Shown here piece by piece: positions 9,260 to 17,949 of a DNA stretch of 64,000 nucleotides. The stretch's first letter is position 1. Each line of letters opens with the position of its first letter. A program made the translations under genes and the position numbers. Origin of the DNA: Opitutia bacterium ISCC 52 (GTDB taxonomy: Bacteria > Verrucomicrobiota > Verrucomicrobiia > Opitutales > UBA2995); assembly GCA_014529675.2 (NCBI GenBank), contig CP076040.1:744001-808000 (forward strand), given 5' to 3'. Below the pieces are notes generated by a model. The model did not search any database. It was not told where the DNA came from and saw nothing but the letters and a program-made list of their open reading frames with translations.

Positions 9260-10609
9260 TCAGTTTAATATTAATGGCCAATATAGGAAATAAGACAAAC
9301 AGCAGAGCACGATTGCTATCAGACCGATCAAGATTCCAGTTTTTGCCATGTCCTTTGTTTTTACCATCCCAGTGCTCGTTGCAATGGCATTGGGTGGTGT
9401 GGAGATGGGCAACATCATTGAGAAGCTCACGACGATTCCGATGAGCACAATCGCGGATGCCAAAGGGAAATTGGATCCCATAATTCCTGAGACCCCCAGT
9501 CCCATTGCCAAAGGAATTAGCAGCGTTGCTGTCACCGTGTTTGAAACCAAATTGGCAATGCCATAAGCCACTACGACGAAGGTAAGGACAATACCGATTG
9601 ATCCGAAGCTATTCCAGGCTATTAAACCGATAAGCCATTCTGCGAGACCTTTATTTTTGAGGCTGATGCCCATTGATATACCTCCTGCAACAAGCCAAAG
9701 AACTTCCCAAGAGTATCTACGAATGTCCGCTTTTCTAAGAATTCCCAGGGCGGGTAAGAAAGTGATGGGGAAAAATGCGACCACATTGGATGAGACTCCG
9801 TGCAATTTCTCCGTAACCCACAATAGGATGGTGATCCCAAAAATGCATGATGCCAGTATGGCTTGGCGTGACCAAGTGAACTGCTCTGAAAAGTCAATTT
9901 GGATGGATTTACCATCAGGTGGAAAGAGGAGGAGCAAAATCCGCCATGCGATCAATAGCATGATGATAACGAGAGGGACCGCTAGAATCATCCATGAAGA
10001 GAATGTGATATGAATTCCTTGCTCTCTTAGAGCTGTAATCGCAATGGCATTAGGTGGGCTTCCAATTGGCGTTGCGATTCCTCCAATATTGGCCGCTACA
10101 GGAACGGAAAGAGCGATGCCTTTTTGAAATGGATCTCCTGGCTTCATGGCCATGATGACAGGAACAACCATGGTCATCATCATCGCTGCCGTAGCGGTAT
10201 TGCTCATGAAAGCGAAGAGTAGCGCCGTTGAAAGCATCATTCCCAGGCAAACCGCCTTGGGGTCTGTTCCAAAGGGTTTCAACAAGACACGGGTCAGCCT
10301 TCGGTCTAGCCCAAATTTCACAGCGGCAGTTGCGAGTGAAAAGCCGCCTAGGAAAAGAATAATGATCGGATTGGCCAGGGTCCCATAGAAGGTCTTGTAA
10401 TTTTCTACTTCATAGACAGCAGGGTCGAAGTTGATAAAGCCCTGATCGCTTAACAGCAGCACCTGAAGAAATATAATAAGAAGAGAAGTTGCGTATATGG
10501 GTATCGGCTCGAGTATCCAATAGAGGCCAGCCATAAGGAATATCCCCATGGTTATTTGACCAGCTGGGCTTAGCCCTTCCAGCCCGAGTAGTGAGGGAAG
10601 GCATAACAA
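9260..10609 (-). CDS. DASS/SLC13-family sodium-coupled carboxylate or sulfate symporter
   Basis: Integral membrane symporter of about 449 residues with 11-12 hydrophobic segments. The two family signature loops are clear: SNTATAAMMM with GGIATPIGSPPNAIA in the first half, and SNTVTATLLIPLA with STPPNAIA in the second. These S-N-T motifs bind sodium and the dicarboxylate in the DASS family; the substrate (C4-dicarboxylate, citrate or sulfate) cannot be read from sequence. No ATG start exists: TTG 10609 or CTG 10621 must be used, and the frame is open to 10639. It lies between waaA and the pseudo-receiver gene on the same strand. Confidence 0.9.
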   Translation of the reverse strand: MLCLPSLLGLEGLSPAGQITMGIFLMAGLYWILEPIPIYATSLLIIFLQVLLLSDQGFINFDPAVYEVENYKTFYGTLANPIIILFLGGFSLATAAVKFGLDRRLTRVLLKPFGTDPKAVCLGMMLSTALLFAFMSNTATAAMMMTMVVPVIMAMKPGDPFQKGIALSVPVAANIGGIATPIGSPPNAIAITALREQGIHITFSSWMILAVPLVIIMLLIAWRILLLLFPPDGKSIQIDFSEQFTWSRQAILASCIFGITILLWVTEKLHGVSSNVVAFFPITFLPALGILRKADIRRYSWEVLWLVAGGISMGISLKNKGLAEWLIGLIAWNSFGSIGIVLTFVVVAYGIANLVSNTVTATLLIPLAMGLGVSGIMGSNFPLASAIVLIGIVVSFSMMLPISTPPNAIATSTGMVKTKDMAKTGILIGLIAIVLCCLSYFLYWPLILN

Positions 10610-10675
10610 TAGAGCGCCCAGTGTGGCTGACCGAAAGTCTTAAGGTTCTTCATTTCTTTAGCTTAGAATCCATGC

Positions 10676-11971
10676 TCACAACCATCGTCGAAGCAATTCG
10701 ATGGTGCGTAGAGTAGCACCTTGGTTTTCAGCGAGCCATGTTTTGGCATTGCGACCTCGATCCTCACGAGCCGCTGAATTCTCACAGAGTTCACGTAGGA
10801 CCTTGGTGAGTTCCTTTTCGTCCGCCACCTGAGTCGCGATCCCAATGTTAATGAGACTCCTGGCAATGTCTCGAAAGTTTGCCATTCCGGGACCAAACAC
10901 AACGGGCTTCCCGAGCATGCCTGCTTCAATTGGGGTTTGGCCCCCGGTATGAGGATTCAGACTTCGACCTACAAATACAATATCAGCCAATTGGATGAAT
11001 TTAATCAGTTCACCCGTCGTATCTGCTACCGCAACTTGCACTTCATTTTCTGCGATTCCTTGCGATCGGAAATGGTAGCTGAGCGATGTATCCCCAAGAT
11101 CTGTTTCAATCTCTTTGCGTCGCTCAACGTGCCTGGGAGTAATGATGAGGCGTAAATCTATTCTCTCCTTGCGTAGCTGCATGGCCATTTGTACGAGAGC
11201 CTTCTCTTCTCCATCCCAGGTAGATGCACCACATACAATAACGGTCTGATTCTCTGGAGAATTGGAAGGAAGTCCCAATTCTGTCAGTAGGTTTGCTGCT
11301 TCACTTTCCTCCAGTTTGTCTGGCACAGGCATATCGCACTTTAGATTACCCACCGTGATTGTTTGCTCCTCATGAGTTCCAAGATTTCGGAAACGATCTG
11401 TATTTGAACTACTTGAAGCCAACACCAAATCAAGACTCCGAAATATATGGCGAGTGATACCCCCTAATCGTTGGTAGAGCCGATAGGTCTTATCTGAAAG
11501 ACGGGCATTAATCAAAAGAATCGGAATTTGATTTTGCTTCGCTTGATGGATGTGTTCTGGCCAGAGTTCTCCTTCCATGAGTAGACATAGATCTGGTTTA
11601 ATCCGTCGCCAGGCTTTCTTAGTAAAAGGAACAAAATCCAACGGAAAATAATAGATATCGGTGACCTGGTCTTTGTAGGTTTCGTGTGCGATTCGGTAAC
11701 CGGTGCTGGTTGTGGTTGTGAGAATTAATTCGATATTTTGCTCTTTATTGAGCGCTTCTATCAGCGGCTTGATCGCTTTGATTTCGCCCACACTGACTGC
11801 CTGGATCCATATGCGTTTGCTCTCCTTCGAAGATGTGGATCGCTCAGGGACCTTGCCAAACTTGTGTTGGAGGTCTTTCTTGTACCCGCCTCTTCGCTTT
11901 GCGTGCCAAAGAATATAAGGAATAGAAAGGACGAAAACCGGGAGAAATAGAATTCTGTAAATCCAGATCAT
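10676..11971 (-). CDS. waaA: 3-deoxy-D-manno-octulosonic acid (Kdo) transferase
   Basis: GT30 enzyme (431 residues) that adds Kdo from CMP-Kdo to lipid A precursor at the inner membrane. An N-terminal hydrophobic anchor is followed by WIQAVSVGEIKA, whose glutamate is the catalytic base region. The C-terminal GT-B half has FVGRSLNPHTGGQTPIEA, the nucleotide-sugar site. It supports a diderm, LPS-bearing cell. Its ATG overlaps the stop of the upstream gene as ATGA, so translation is probably coupled. Confidence 0.95.
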   Translation of the reverse strand: MIWIYRILFLPVFVLSIPYILWHAKRRGGYKKDLQHKFGKVPERSTSSKESKRIWIQAVSVGEIKAIKPLIEALNKEQNIELILTTTTSTGYRIAHETYKDQVTDIYYFPLDFVPFTKKAWRRIKPDLCLLMEGELWPEHIHQAKQNQIPILLINARLSDKTYRLYQRLGGITRHIFRSLDLVLASSSSNTDRFRNLGTHEEQTITVGNLKCDMPVPDKLEESEAANLLTELGLPSNSPENQTVIVCGASTWDGEEKALVQMAMQLRKERIDLRLIITPRHVERRKEIETDLGDTSLSYHFRSQGIAENEVQVAVADTTGELIKFIQLADIVFVGRSLNPHTGGQTPIEAGMLGKPVVFGPGMANFRDIARSLINIGIATQVADEKELTKVLRELCENSAAREDRGRNAKTWLAENQGATLRTIELLRRWL

Positions 11972-12450
11972 GAAAAATTATGCTCATAAGAAAGCAGATG
12001 CTGTCTGCAGTGCAAAGCGTTTGTGCAATAGATCTTCATCTGCTGGCTCAGCAATTTTTGCGCCATGAATGCTTTCAGTGGCTTCAGTTGTGATAGGATA
12101 GGGCACATGCTCAGAGCTATTATTAGGCCCAGCATAGATCGTAGTCCCGTTTGAAGGTCACAGTTCTTATGGTAGCTTCGTTCCTCAGTATGGACCCAGA
12201 CTTCCGCTTTCTTCCAGGAAAGTAGGGCAGAAAAATTTTGGGCAACCTCCTCGATATCTAAACTGACAGGGCAATGAGGGTGATCCTCAGGCTTCAATGG
12301 GCAGTTTTCACATTTGTGGTAACTGAGGCTAGTCCAGGATGATGATCCTTCTTTGCATGTCTGCCCGGTATTCTTTGATTGGTTGGGGTCAATGTCGAAT
12401 GAGAAGACTTCGCCTGTGTCGATAATGAATTCGTAAGTTATTTTGCCCAT
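11968..12450 (-). CDS. Conserved small protein (DUF6901-like), C-terminus possibly frameshifted
   Basis: 160 residues with a C-E-N-C-P-L...H-C-P cysteine cluster (about residues 47-61) followed by an L-x-x-G-L-x-x-M-L-G-L helix and a CPIL motif. This resembles the DUF6901-type family, recognised from memory only; function unknown. After LKPLKAF the listed frame becomes unusual (rich in C, H, Q, Y), whereas the neighbouring frame continues as HGAKIAEPADEDLLHKRFAL and stops at 11984. That hints at a one-base deletion near 12065. It directly precedes waaA with an ATGA overlap in the listed frame. Confidence 0.6.
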   Translation of the reverse strand: MGKITYEFIIDTGEVFSFDIDPNQSKNTGQTCKEGSSSWTSLSYHKCENCPLKPEDHPHCPVSLDIEEVAQNFSALLSWKKAEVWVHTEERSYHKNCDLQTGLRSMLGLIIALSMCPILSQLKPLKAFMAQKLLSQQMKIYCTNALHCRQHLLSYEHNFS

Positions 12451-12641
12451 GGAAACTGTTGTCAGGTGTGAGTGTTAGGTGTTTCAAAAGGGCAGAGCTT
12501 GCCCTGATTTATATAGCTTTTGGGATAGAATCATAGGGGGCAAAGGGTCTTCTTAGATATACATTTTTTTGGCTAAACCTAGCGTGACTCCCGTTAGAAT
12601 TCACTTGCTGACAACGGTACTAATGCCGTGTGCTCCTTGGG

Positions 12642-13142
12642 ATGAAGCTAGTACCAACTGAGTTTCAAGATCTTAAGCGCCTGACTGTTGGAGTTATTTC
12701 AGATACGCATGGGCTCCTCAGGCCTGAGGCGCTTCGCGCTTTGGACGGTTCTGATGTCATTCTGCATGGTGGCGATGTTGGGCAAGAGAAGATTTTGGAT
12801 GAACTTAGAGCTATTGCTCCAGTGTTTACCGTGAGGGGGAACGTCGACTACGATTATTGGTGTGGCCGATTACCCAATGTGCTTTTTCTAATGCTGAGTG
12901 GGCTAAGGGTGCATATGGTCCACGATATTGCTCATCTTGATCTGAAGAACCTTCCGGGGGTTGATTTAGTTGTCTTTGGACATTCTCACAAACCGGAAAT
13001 TTTTCATCGAGCAAGAGTCACTTACTTGAATCCGGGGAGTGCTGGTCCCCGAAGATTTTCTTTGCCGACAACGGTTGCCAAGGTGAATTGGGCACTGGGA
13101 CAAGAAAATCTTTCTCCAAAACTCATCCACTTGCTGGAGTAG
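12642..13142 (+). CDS. YfcE/MJ0936-type metallophosphoesterase
   Basis: Calcineurin-like phosphodiesterase of the small YfcE group. Metal-site motifs run in order: SDTHG, HGGDVG, RGNVDYD, a histidine in MVHD, and GHSHKPE, followed by NPGSAGPRR. About 166 residues is typical. ATG 12642 is preferred; GTG 12630 in the same frame would add four residues. Physiological substrate unknown. The gene stands alone on the plus strand. Confidence 0.88.
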   Translation: MKLVPTEFQDLKRLTVGVISDTHGLLRPEALRALDGSDVILHGGDVGQEKILDELRAIAPVFTVRGNVDYDYWCGRLPNVLFLMLSGLRVHMVHDIAHLDLKNLPGVDLVVFGHSHKPEIFHRARVTYLNPGSAGPRRFSLPTTVAKVNWALGQENLSPKLIHLLE

Positions 13143-13217
13143 TTACGTAAGAGTGAATATCGAAAACACTGGCCTTGGTTAGTATCCTATATACGTTCTA
13201 CATCAAACATTTGACCC

Positions 13218-13700
13218 ATGAAGACCCTAACTTTGTTGATTTTGAGTTCATTAATCGCTGCAGGTGCAGCATCGGCGCAGGTAGAAGTCACATTCCAGGA
13301 ACCAGAGCAATTCCGTGATATCGACTACGGCGATGGCAATACACGCCGTGGAATTAAAGTGCACATTCCGATTCTCGAAAAACATATCATTAAGTTTGGT
13401 AAACGCTTTTTAAAGGAGGGTCAGACTCTAACCATGACGGTGACCGATGTGGATTTGGCCGGTGATTATGAACCTTGGCTTAGTCCAGATTTTGATGACA
13501 TCCGAATTGTAAAGGACATCTACCCACCTCGCATTAGCTTCAGTTACGAGCTGAAGGACGCTGAAGGTAAGGTATTGAAATCCGGTGAGGAAAATTTGGT
13601 AGATATGAATTTCCAATATAGGATGAGAGTCCGTACTCACGATGAGCTTTTCTATGATAAAGAAATGATCACCGATTGGATGAGAAGAATAACCAAGTAA
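13218..13700 (+). CDS. DUF3016-family exported protein
   Basis: 160 residues with a clear signal peptide (MKTLTLLILSS... to A-S-A near residue 20). The mature protein begins with the pattern V-x-V-T-F-x-x-P-x-x-F-x-D that marks DUF3016, then charged alternating strands. Likely periplasmic or outer-membrane-associated; function unknown. It follows the phosphoesterase gene on the same strand with a 75-base gap. Confidence 0.75.
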   Translation: MKTLTLLILSSLIAAGAASAQVEVTFQEPEQFRDIDYGDGNTRRGIKVHIPILEKHIIKFGKRFLKEGQTLTMTVTDVDLAGDYEPWLSPDFDDIRIVKDIYPPRISFSYELKDAEGKVLKSGEENLVDMNFQYRMRVRTHDELFYDKEMITDWMRRITK

Positions 13701-13735
13701 GCGAAGTAATTCTCTAAGGAGTTAGCAAATTGTTC

Positions 13736-14893
13736 CTATCGCGAGGAAGGAATTGCTTCGACTGCCTGCTTCATTCGCTGGAGTCCTTCAATCATGAGTG
13801 ATTTTGCGCATCCAAAGTTGAATCGAACATGATCGTGAGCTCCAAAGAAGCTTCCTTCCGAAAGACCAACTCCATGACTCTCAAAATAGGCGGTTGGATT
13901 ATCTAGGCCGAGTTCACTGACATCCATCCATGCCAGGTAGGTCGCTTCCATCGGTCTCATTTTTATATTAGGCAATTCCTTCTGAACGAATTCATAGAGG
14001 TAATCTCGATTCGATTTTAAATAATCGATTAGTTCGAGCCTCCAAGGACCACCATGATCGTAAGCTGCCTGACACCCCGCATAACCAAAAGCGTTGATTT
14101 CGGTTATAATGCCTCGAGCTACTCTGCGAAAAGCAGAGCGAATCTGCGCATCTTCAATAATGGCAAAGGCACAACATAACCCAGGGAGATTGTAGGTCTT
14201 GCTCGGAGCTGTGAGCATGATTGAGCGCTTACTAATTTCTGGACTGATCAAATTTGTAGGCGTGTGCTTGATCCCAGGTTCGATGATTAGGTCCGAGTGA
14301 ATTTCATCGGTGCAAAGGATTAAGTCATATCGGATACAAAAATCGGCCAGTTGACCAAGTTCTTCTTTGTCGAAAACCCGACCGACTGGATTATGTGGAT
14401 TGCACAGGATGAAACTCTTTGTTTCTGGCGTGATGGCTGTTTCCATCTTTTCAAAATCAAAGGTCCATCGTGCTCCGTCCCATAGTAGGTCGACAGAAAT
14501 CAAATTTCTTCCAGAGTTGGACGGTGCAGTAAGAAAGGGTGGGTATACGGGTGTGACTGTCATGACACTCGAACCTTTCTCACCAAATGCTCTACAAAAA
14601 AGGTTGAGGGCCGGAACTATTCCCGGTGTCCACATGATCCAAGCTGGATCAATCTCATAGCCGTGATCCCTTGCGAGGTAGTTGACTACACTTTGTTTTA
14701 CCGCATCAGAAGGAACTGTGTAGCCGAAGACACCGTGTTTTACCCGTTCTGTCAGAGCATCGGTTATTTCGGGTGCTGATAGAAAGTCCATATCTGCTAC
14801 CCAGAAGGGAAGCACATCAGAGTTCTGGTATTTCTCCCATTTCAGGCTAGCCGTGCCTTTACGGTCTATCGGTGTCTCAAAATCGTACTGCAT
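13736..14893 (-). CDS. MalY/PatB-family PLP-dependent C-S lyase (cystathionine beta-lyase type)
   Basis: Fold-type I PLP enzyme (385 residues). The N-terminal K-W-E-K-Y...LPFWVADMDF is the PatB/MalY signature; NPHNPVGRV, C-T-D-E-I-H-S-D-L and the PLP lysine motif S-K-T-Y-N-L-P-G (about residue 230) follow in order. Family members cleave cystathionine or cysteine conjugates and occasionally act as aminotransferases; homocysteine formation in methionine synthesis is the likeliest role. Full length, no lesions. Confidence 0.92.
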   Translation of the reverse strand: MQYDFETPIDRKGTASLKWEKYQNSDVLPFWVADMDFLSAPEITDALTERVKHGVFGYTVPSDAVKQSVVNYLARDHGYEIDPAWIMWTPGIVPALNLFCRAFGEKGSSVMTVTPVYPPFLTAPSNSGRNLISVDLLWDGARWTFDFEKMETAITPETKSFILCNPHNPVGRVFDKEELGQLADFCIRYDLILCTDEIHSDLIIEPGIKHTPTNLISPEISKRSIMLTAPSKTYNLPGLCCAFAIIEDAQIRSAFRRVARGIITEINAFGYAGCQAAYDHGGPWRLELIDYLKSNRDYLYEFVQKELPNIKMRPMEATYLAWMDVSELGLDNPTAYFESHGVGLSEGSFFGAHDHVRFNFGCAKSLMIEGLQRMKQAVEAIPSSR

Positions 14894-14941
14894 CTTTTTG
14901 GCGAAAATCTGAGCTATGTATTTCTCGGAATTGGATGTAGG

Positions 14942-15163
14942 CTAGTAATGGGGCGGTTTTTCGTCATGGCGGTCGCTGGATAATGCACCCGACTGAAAAT
15001 GTTCACGCAGCTCTTTGAGCTCAGTGATCGATTTTTCGAGTTTTTTCTGCAGGTTCATAATCTCTTTGTCCTGCTTGGTTATGTGATCATCCAGAAAGGT
15101 AAGATGCTCTTCAAGCTCTTGGATTTTGGACGCAAGGGTATCTTCTTTCTCTTCTTCTGGCAC
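14942..15163 (-). CDS. slyX: SlyX family protein
   Basis: 73-residue protein that is almost entirely one coiled coil (IQELEEHLTFLDDHI...) and ends in the SlyX hallmark K-P-P-H-Y. Function of SlyX is unknown. It lies 48 bases upstream of the C-S lyase gene on the same strand. Confidence 0.82.
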   Translation of the reverse strand: MPEEEKEDTLASKIQELEEHLTFLDDHITKQDKEIMNLQKKLEKSITELKELREHFQSGALSSDRHDEKPPHY

Positions 15164-15334
15164 ACTTCAAAGCTCTCATCTGTTCGGATTCAGGCAATAT
15201 GAAAAAATGAGAGTATATGCTTTTGTTATTATGGGGGAATCCCTTATGAGTAGTACTGGTAACACCTTTATTGTTTTTCGGGAATTCCATGATAAACTGC
15301 TTTCATATCAAGTGTTAAATCAAACCCAATTACA

Positions 15335-15565
15335 ATGACTACTGGAGAACTCATCCACATTTACGAATCCGCGTCACACAACAAAGCAACCATTTTTGGA
15401 GTTCCTGGTGGAGCGCTTAAGCCTGACGAAGCAGCGGGAGAATTAATAAAAAGGTACGGACATCAAGGTGCTCTTGAGGAAGCTTCAAGAAAGACTGGAA
15501 ATGCACCTGCACCTTGGAATTTTTGGTATCAAGTTCACTGTGTTCTATCTAATACGACCCCTTAA
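15335..15565 (+). CDS. Hypothetical small protein
   Basis: 76 codons from ATG 15335 to TAA, followed within 75 bases by a good terminator, which supports a real transcript. The protein has no signal peptide or membrane segment and no family I recognise. It has a small glycine-rich stretch (FGVPGGALKP) and an aromatic end (APWNFWYQVH). No ribosome binding site is seen, as for most genes here. Could be a small orphan protein; coding status is moderately likely. Confidence 0.5.
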   Translation: MTTGELIHIYESASHNKATIFGVPGGALKPDEAAGELIKRYGHQGALEEASRKTGNAPAPWNFWYQVHCVLSNTTP

Positions 15566-15634
15566 GTTAAGATTCGTAGAACCCAGAAATCACGCTTTCT
15601 GGTAACTTCGCCGTTTGTCGGACATTTTTTTTAG

Positions 15635-15659
15635 CCCTTTCTCTTAGAAAGGGTTTTTT
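15635..15659 (+). terminator. Rho-independent terminator
   Basis: Perfect 8-bp stem CCCTTTCT / AGAAAGGG with 3-nt loop followed by six T. It closes the small gene at 15335 and abuts the 3' end of the convergent gene at 15658. Confidence 0.85.
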
Positions 15660-16023
15660 ATGCCGTCTTAAGAGAGGCTTCGCATTCAAGAACTCGGTGG
15701 ATAATATCTAAGGGTTCTAGATTTATCCAATCCTTTCCAAGAAGTGCGTTGGTGACAGCTGGAAAGAAAAAATTAACAGGTTCTCCTACCAAATCTCCGT
15801 CACGATAGACTTCCAAAATCATTTTGGATCGTTCGCGATCAAGGGTCAACTCGACCAACTTGCCATCAGGAAGTACGTGTTCGCAAATCTCCAAGTTTTC
15901 AGGAATGAGGTTACCGGAAGATTGGAGAGAGAGGAGCGGATTGTTGGAGCTAATGGATAGGTAGCGCTCTAATTCGTGGATAGTCATATGCGTCCAGCCA
16001 AAATGCTCTAATGAATCCGGCAA
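15658..16023 (-). CDS. Hypothetical protein
   Basis: 121 residues, soluble, acidic, no signal or membrane segment. The first 60 residues contain a helix (MTIHELERYLSI) and the rest looks like alternating strands. No family recognised. It is transcribed away from the HTH-metallo-beta-lactamase gene, and the shared 130-base region holds an 8-bp-arm inverted repeat. Confidence 0.6.
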   Translation of the reverse strand: MPDSLEHFGWTHMTIHELERYLSISSNNPLLSLQSSGNLIPENLEICEHVLPDGKLVELTLDRERSKMILEVYRDGDLVGEPVNFFFPAVTNALLGKDWINLEPLDIIHRVLECEASLKTA

Positions 16024-16090
16024 AGTAGGTGTAAGAGGAAAAGAGCCTTTTAAAAGATATTTACGGCATGTATTATTGGGTCACTTCAAC

Positions 16091-16118
16091 ATGTAAAATT
16101 CGATCTCCGTTTTTACAT
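16091..16118. promoter_or_regulatory. Inverted repeat between divergent genes (candidate operator)
   Basis: Arms ATGTAAAA and TTTTACAT are perfect complements separated by 12 bases. The site lies 38 bases upstream of the HTH-containing gene at 16156 and 68 bases upstream of the gene starting at 16023. Position and symmetry fit an operator for a dimeric regulator; no binding protein is known. Confidence 0.45.
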
Positions 16119-16155
16119 TTGCTAGTCCGCGATTTCGAAGAAACGTTTAAACACT

Positions 16156-16974
16156 ATGCAAATTCCTATTGAAGATTTTTATGAAGATGTACTGGCCAAG
16201 ACTGCTAAAGGATTAGGTTTTTCAGCCAGTTCTTTAGCGGAACATGCTGGGTTAGACAGAGATGCGGTTCGTGAAGCATTGAGGGGGAATTTTGTAGAGG
16301 AGGAAGCCAGAAAACTGGCTCCTGTCCTTAATCTAGATGCTGATGCTCTTGTTTTGCTTGGGCAATCAATCTGGCGCCCCCAGGTGGTTAACTTGGATGG
16401 TCTAGCCTTATTTAATTCTGCCTTTGCTGACATGACCGTAAATGCGTTTGTCGTTTGGGATCCTTCGACTAAAGAAGCAGCCATTTTCGATAGTGGTGCG
16501 GATGCATCGGAATTAATAGCCTTTGTTCAGAATGAAGGTCTGAAAGTGCAAGGAGTTTGGGTGACTCATACTCATCGAGATCACATAAAAGACATTCCAG
16601 CGATCGTCAGAGCTTTTGATTGTCCGATTTATGTCGGTGAAAAAGAGCTGGCAAACTTTGGGACTTCTTTTGCTGCAGGAGAAAAGTTTTCGATTGGGAC
16701 ACTCACTATTGAAAGTAAACTTACCTGGGGTCATGCCCGAGGAGGCATCACCTATGTTGTTAGCGGTTTGGGTAAACCTATCGCTGTCGTTGGGGATGCA
16801 CTCTTTGCTCAATCCATGGGTGGTGGAATGATTTCATTCAAGGATGCTTTAGAAACAAGCGGCCAGGAGATCATGACACTACCGGACGAAACGGCGATCT
16901 GCCCAGGACACGGACCTATGTCGAGTGTCGGAGAAGAGAAGAGGGTTAATCCTTTCTTTGCAGGGAAATTTTGA
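16156..16974 (+). CDS. HTH domain fused to metallo-beta-lactamase-fold hydrolase (glyoxalase II-like)
   Basis: 272 residues. About residues 1-65 look like a Cro/XRE-type helix-turn-helix (LAEHAGLDRDAVREALRG then a second helix set). The remainder is a metallo-beta-lactamase fold with THTHRDH (zinc motif), GHARGG (histidine ligand), GDALFA (bridging aspartate) and CPGHGP (last histidine). The set of ligands is complete, so hydrolase activity on a thioester or similar substrate is likely. The HTH fusion is unusual and suggests a DNA-binding or autoregulated enzyme. Divergent from the gene at 15658. Confidence 0.82.
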   Translation: MQIPIEDFYEDVLAKTAKGLGFSASSLAEHAGLDRDAVREALRGNFVEEEARKLAPVLNLDADALVLLGQSIWRPQVVNLDGLALFNSAFADMTVNAFVVWDPSTKEAAIFDSGADASELIAFVQNEGLKVQGVWVTHTHRDHIKDIPAIVRAFDCPIYVGEKELANFGTSFAAGEKFSIGTLTIESKLTWGHARGGITYVVSGLGKPIAVVGDALFAQSMGGGMISFKDALETSGQEIMTLPDETAICPGHGPMSSVGEEKRVNPFFAGKF

Positions 16975-16987
16975 ATCGAGGAGATTG

Positions 16988-17944
16988 TTAATTCACCGAA
17001 AGCTCGGATGAACGTTGTCTCAGACGTTTTAGACTTTGTGCTAGAAGTCCGCGTCGTGGACTGGTAATCCAGATTAAACAGAATAACCCAAATCCTGATG
17101 TAACCATAGCTCCAGCTTGAGAGCAATTGAGCCATTCGGCCAAGTGTATGCCTGCAAGTGAATAGAAGCCTCCAAAGATGATGGAGAGTATGAGAATATG
17201 AGGCAGGCGATCTGAAAGAAGTGCACCCGTGGCTCCTGGCATGATCAACATCGCAATTACAAGAATAGCTCCTACGGATTCGAATGAAAAAACAATGACC
17301 AAGGATAGCATTATCATTAATCCATAATGTATCCACGAAGCTGGAATCCCCAAGGAGGTTGCCAGGCCTGAGTCAAAGGATGTTACTAAGAGCTCTTTGT
17401 AAAAAACGATGACCAGAGCCAAAACGGCCAAAAAGGTGGCGCCCATTTGTAGGAGAGGAATGGGAACCTCGGCCCCAAAAACTGACCAAGAATCTGCGAA
17501 ACCTATCCATCCTATTTCACCGTATAGAACACATTCGAGATCTAGGTCCACCTGGTCAGCGAATACCGAAATAAGAATTACTCCTATCGCGAAGAAAGTG
17601 GTAAAGGTAACGCCTAAGGCTGCGTCTTGTTTCACTCTAGTTTTTTTATGAATAAACTCGATCAGCCAAACTGAAGCTAACCCTGCCGCAAGTGCACCTG
17701 TGACCATTAGACCTGTAGATCTGGAATTAGAAATCAGAAAAACAACTGCGATTCCAGGCAGTAGGCTATGACTTATGGCATCACCAACAAGAGCCATGCG
17801 GCGAAGAATTAAAAAGTTTCCAACAAGTCCACAAGCGGCATTAACTAGAAACCCCATAAGCAGAATCCAAATAGAGCCACTCAGTCCATCTGACCAAGGA
17901 GCGGTGATGAATGTGTGAAGATCGAATGGTGGAATGAAGTCCAT
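16988..17944 (-). CDS. Metal ABC transporter permease (ZnuB/YtgD type)
   Basis: 318-residue integral membrane permease of the ABC-3 family for Mn, Fe or Zn. Eight to nine hydrophobic segments; the cytoplasmic coupling sequence GDAISHSLLPGIA is near residue 55, and the repeated F-Y-K-E-L-L-V-T-S-F-D loop is near residue 155. It is the last gene of the ATPase / permease-repressor / permease operon, only 5 bases after the fusion permease. Gene order matches chlamydial YtgB-YtgCR-YtgD. Confidence 0.93.
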   Translation of the reverse strand: MDFIPPFDLHTFITAPWSDGLSGSIWILLMGFLVNAACGLVGNFLILRRMALVGDAISHSLLPGIAVVFLISNSRSTGLMVTGALAAGLASVWLIEFIHKKTRVKQDAALGVTFTTFFAIGVILISVFADQVDLDLECVLYGEIGWIGFADSWSVFGAEVPIPLLQMGATFLAVLALVIVFYKELLVTSFDSGLATSLGIPASWIHYGLMIMLSLVIVFSFESVGAILVIAMLIMPGATGALLSDRLPHILILSIIFGGFYSLAGIHLAEWLNCSQAGAMVTSGFGLFCLIWITSPRRGLLAQSLKRLRQRSSELSVN

Positions 17945-17949
17945 GATTC

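Noticed and set aside
12490-12504. GGGCA/TGCCC hairpin with T-stretch on the minus strand upstream of the gene at 12450
   Set aside because: Could be a leader attenuator, but the stem is short and no regulatory alternative structure is visible.
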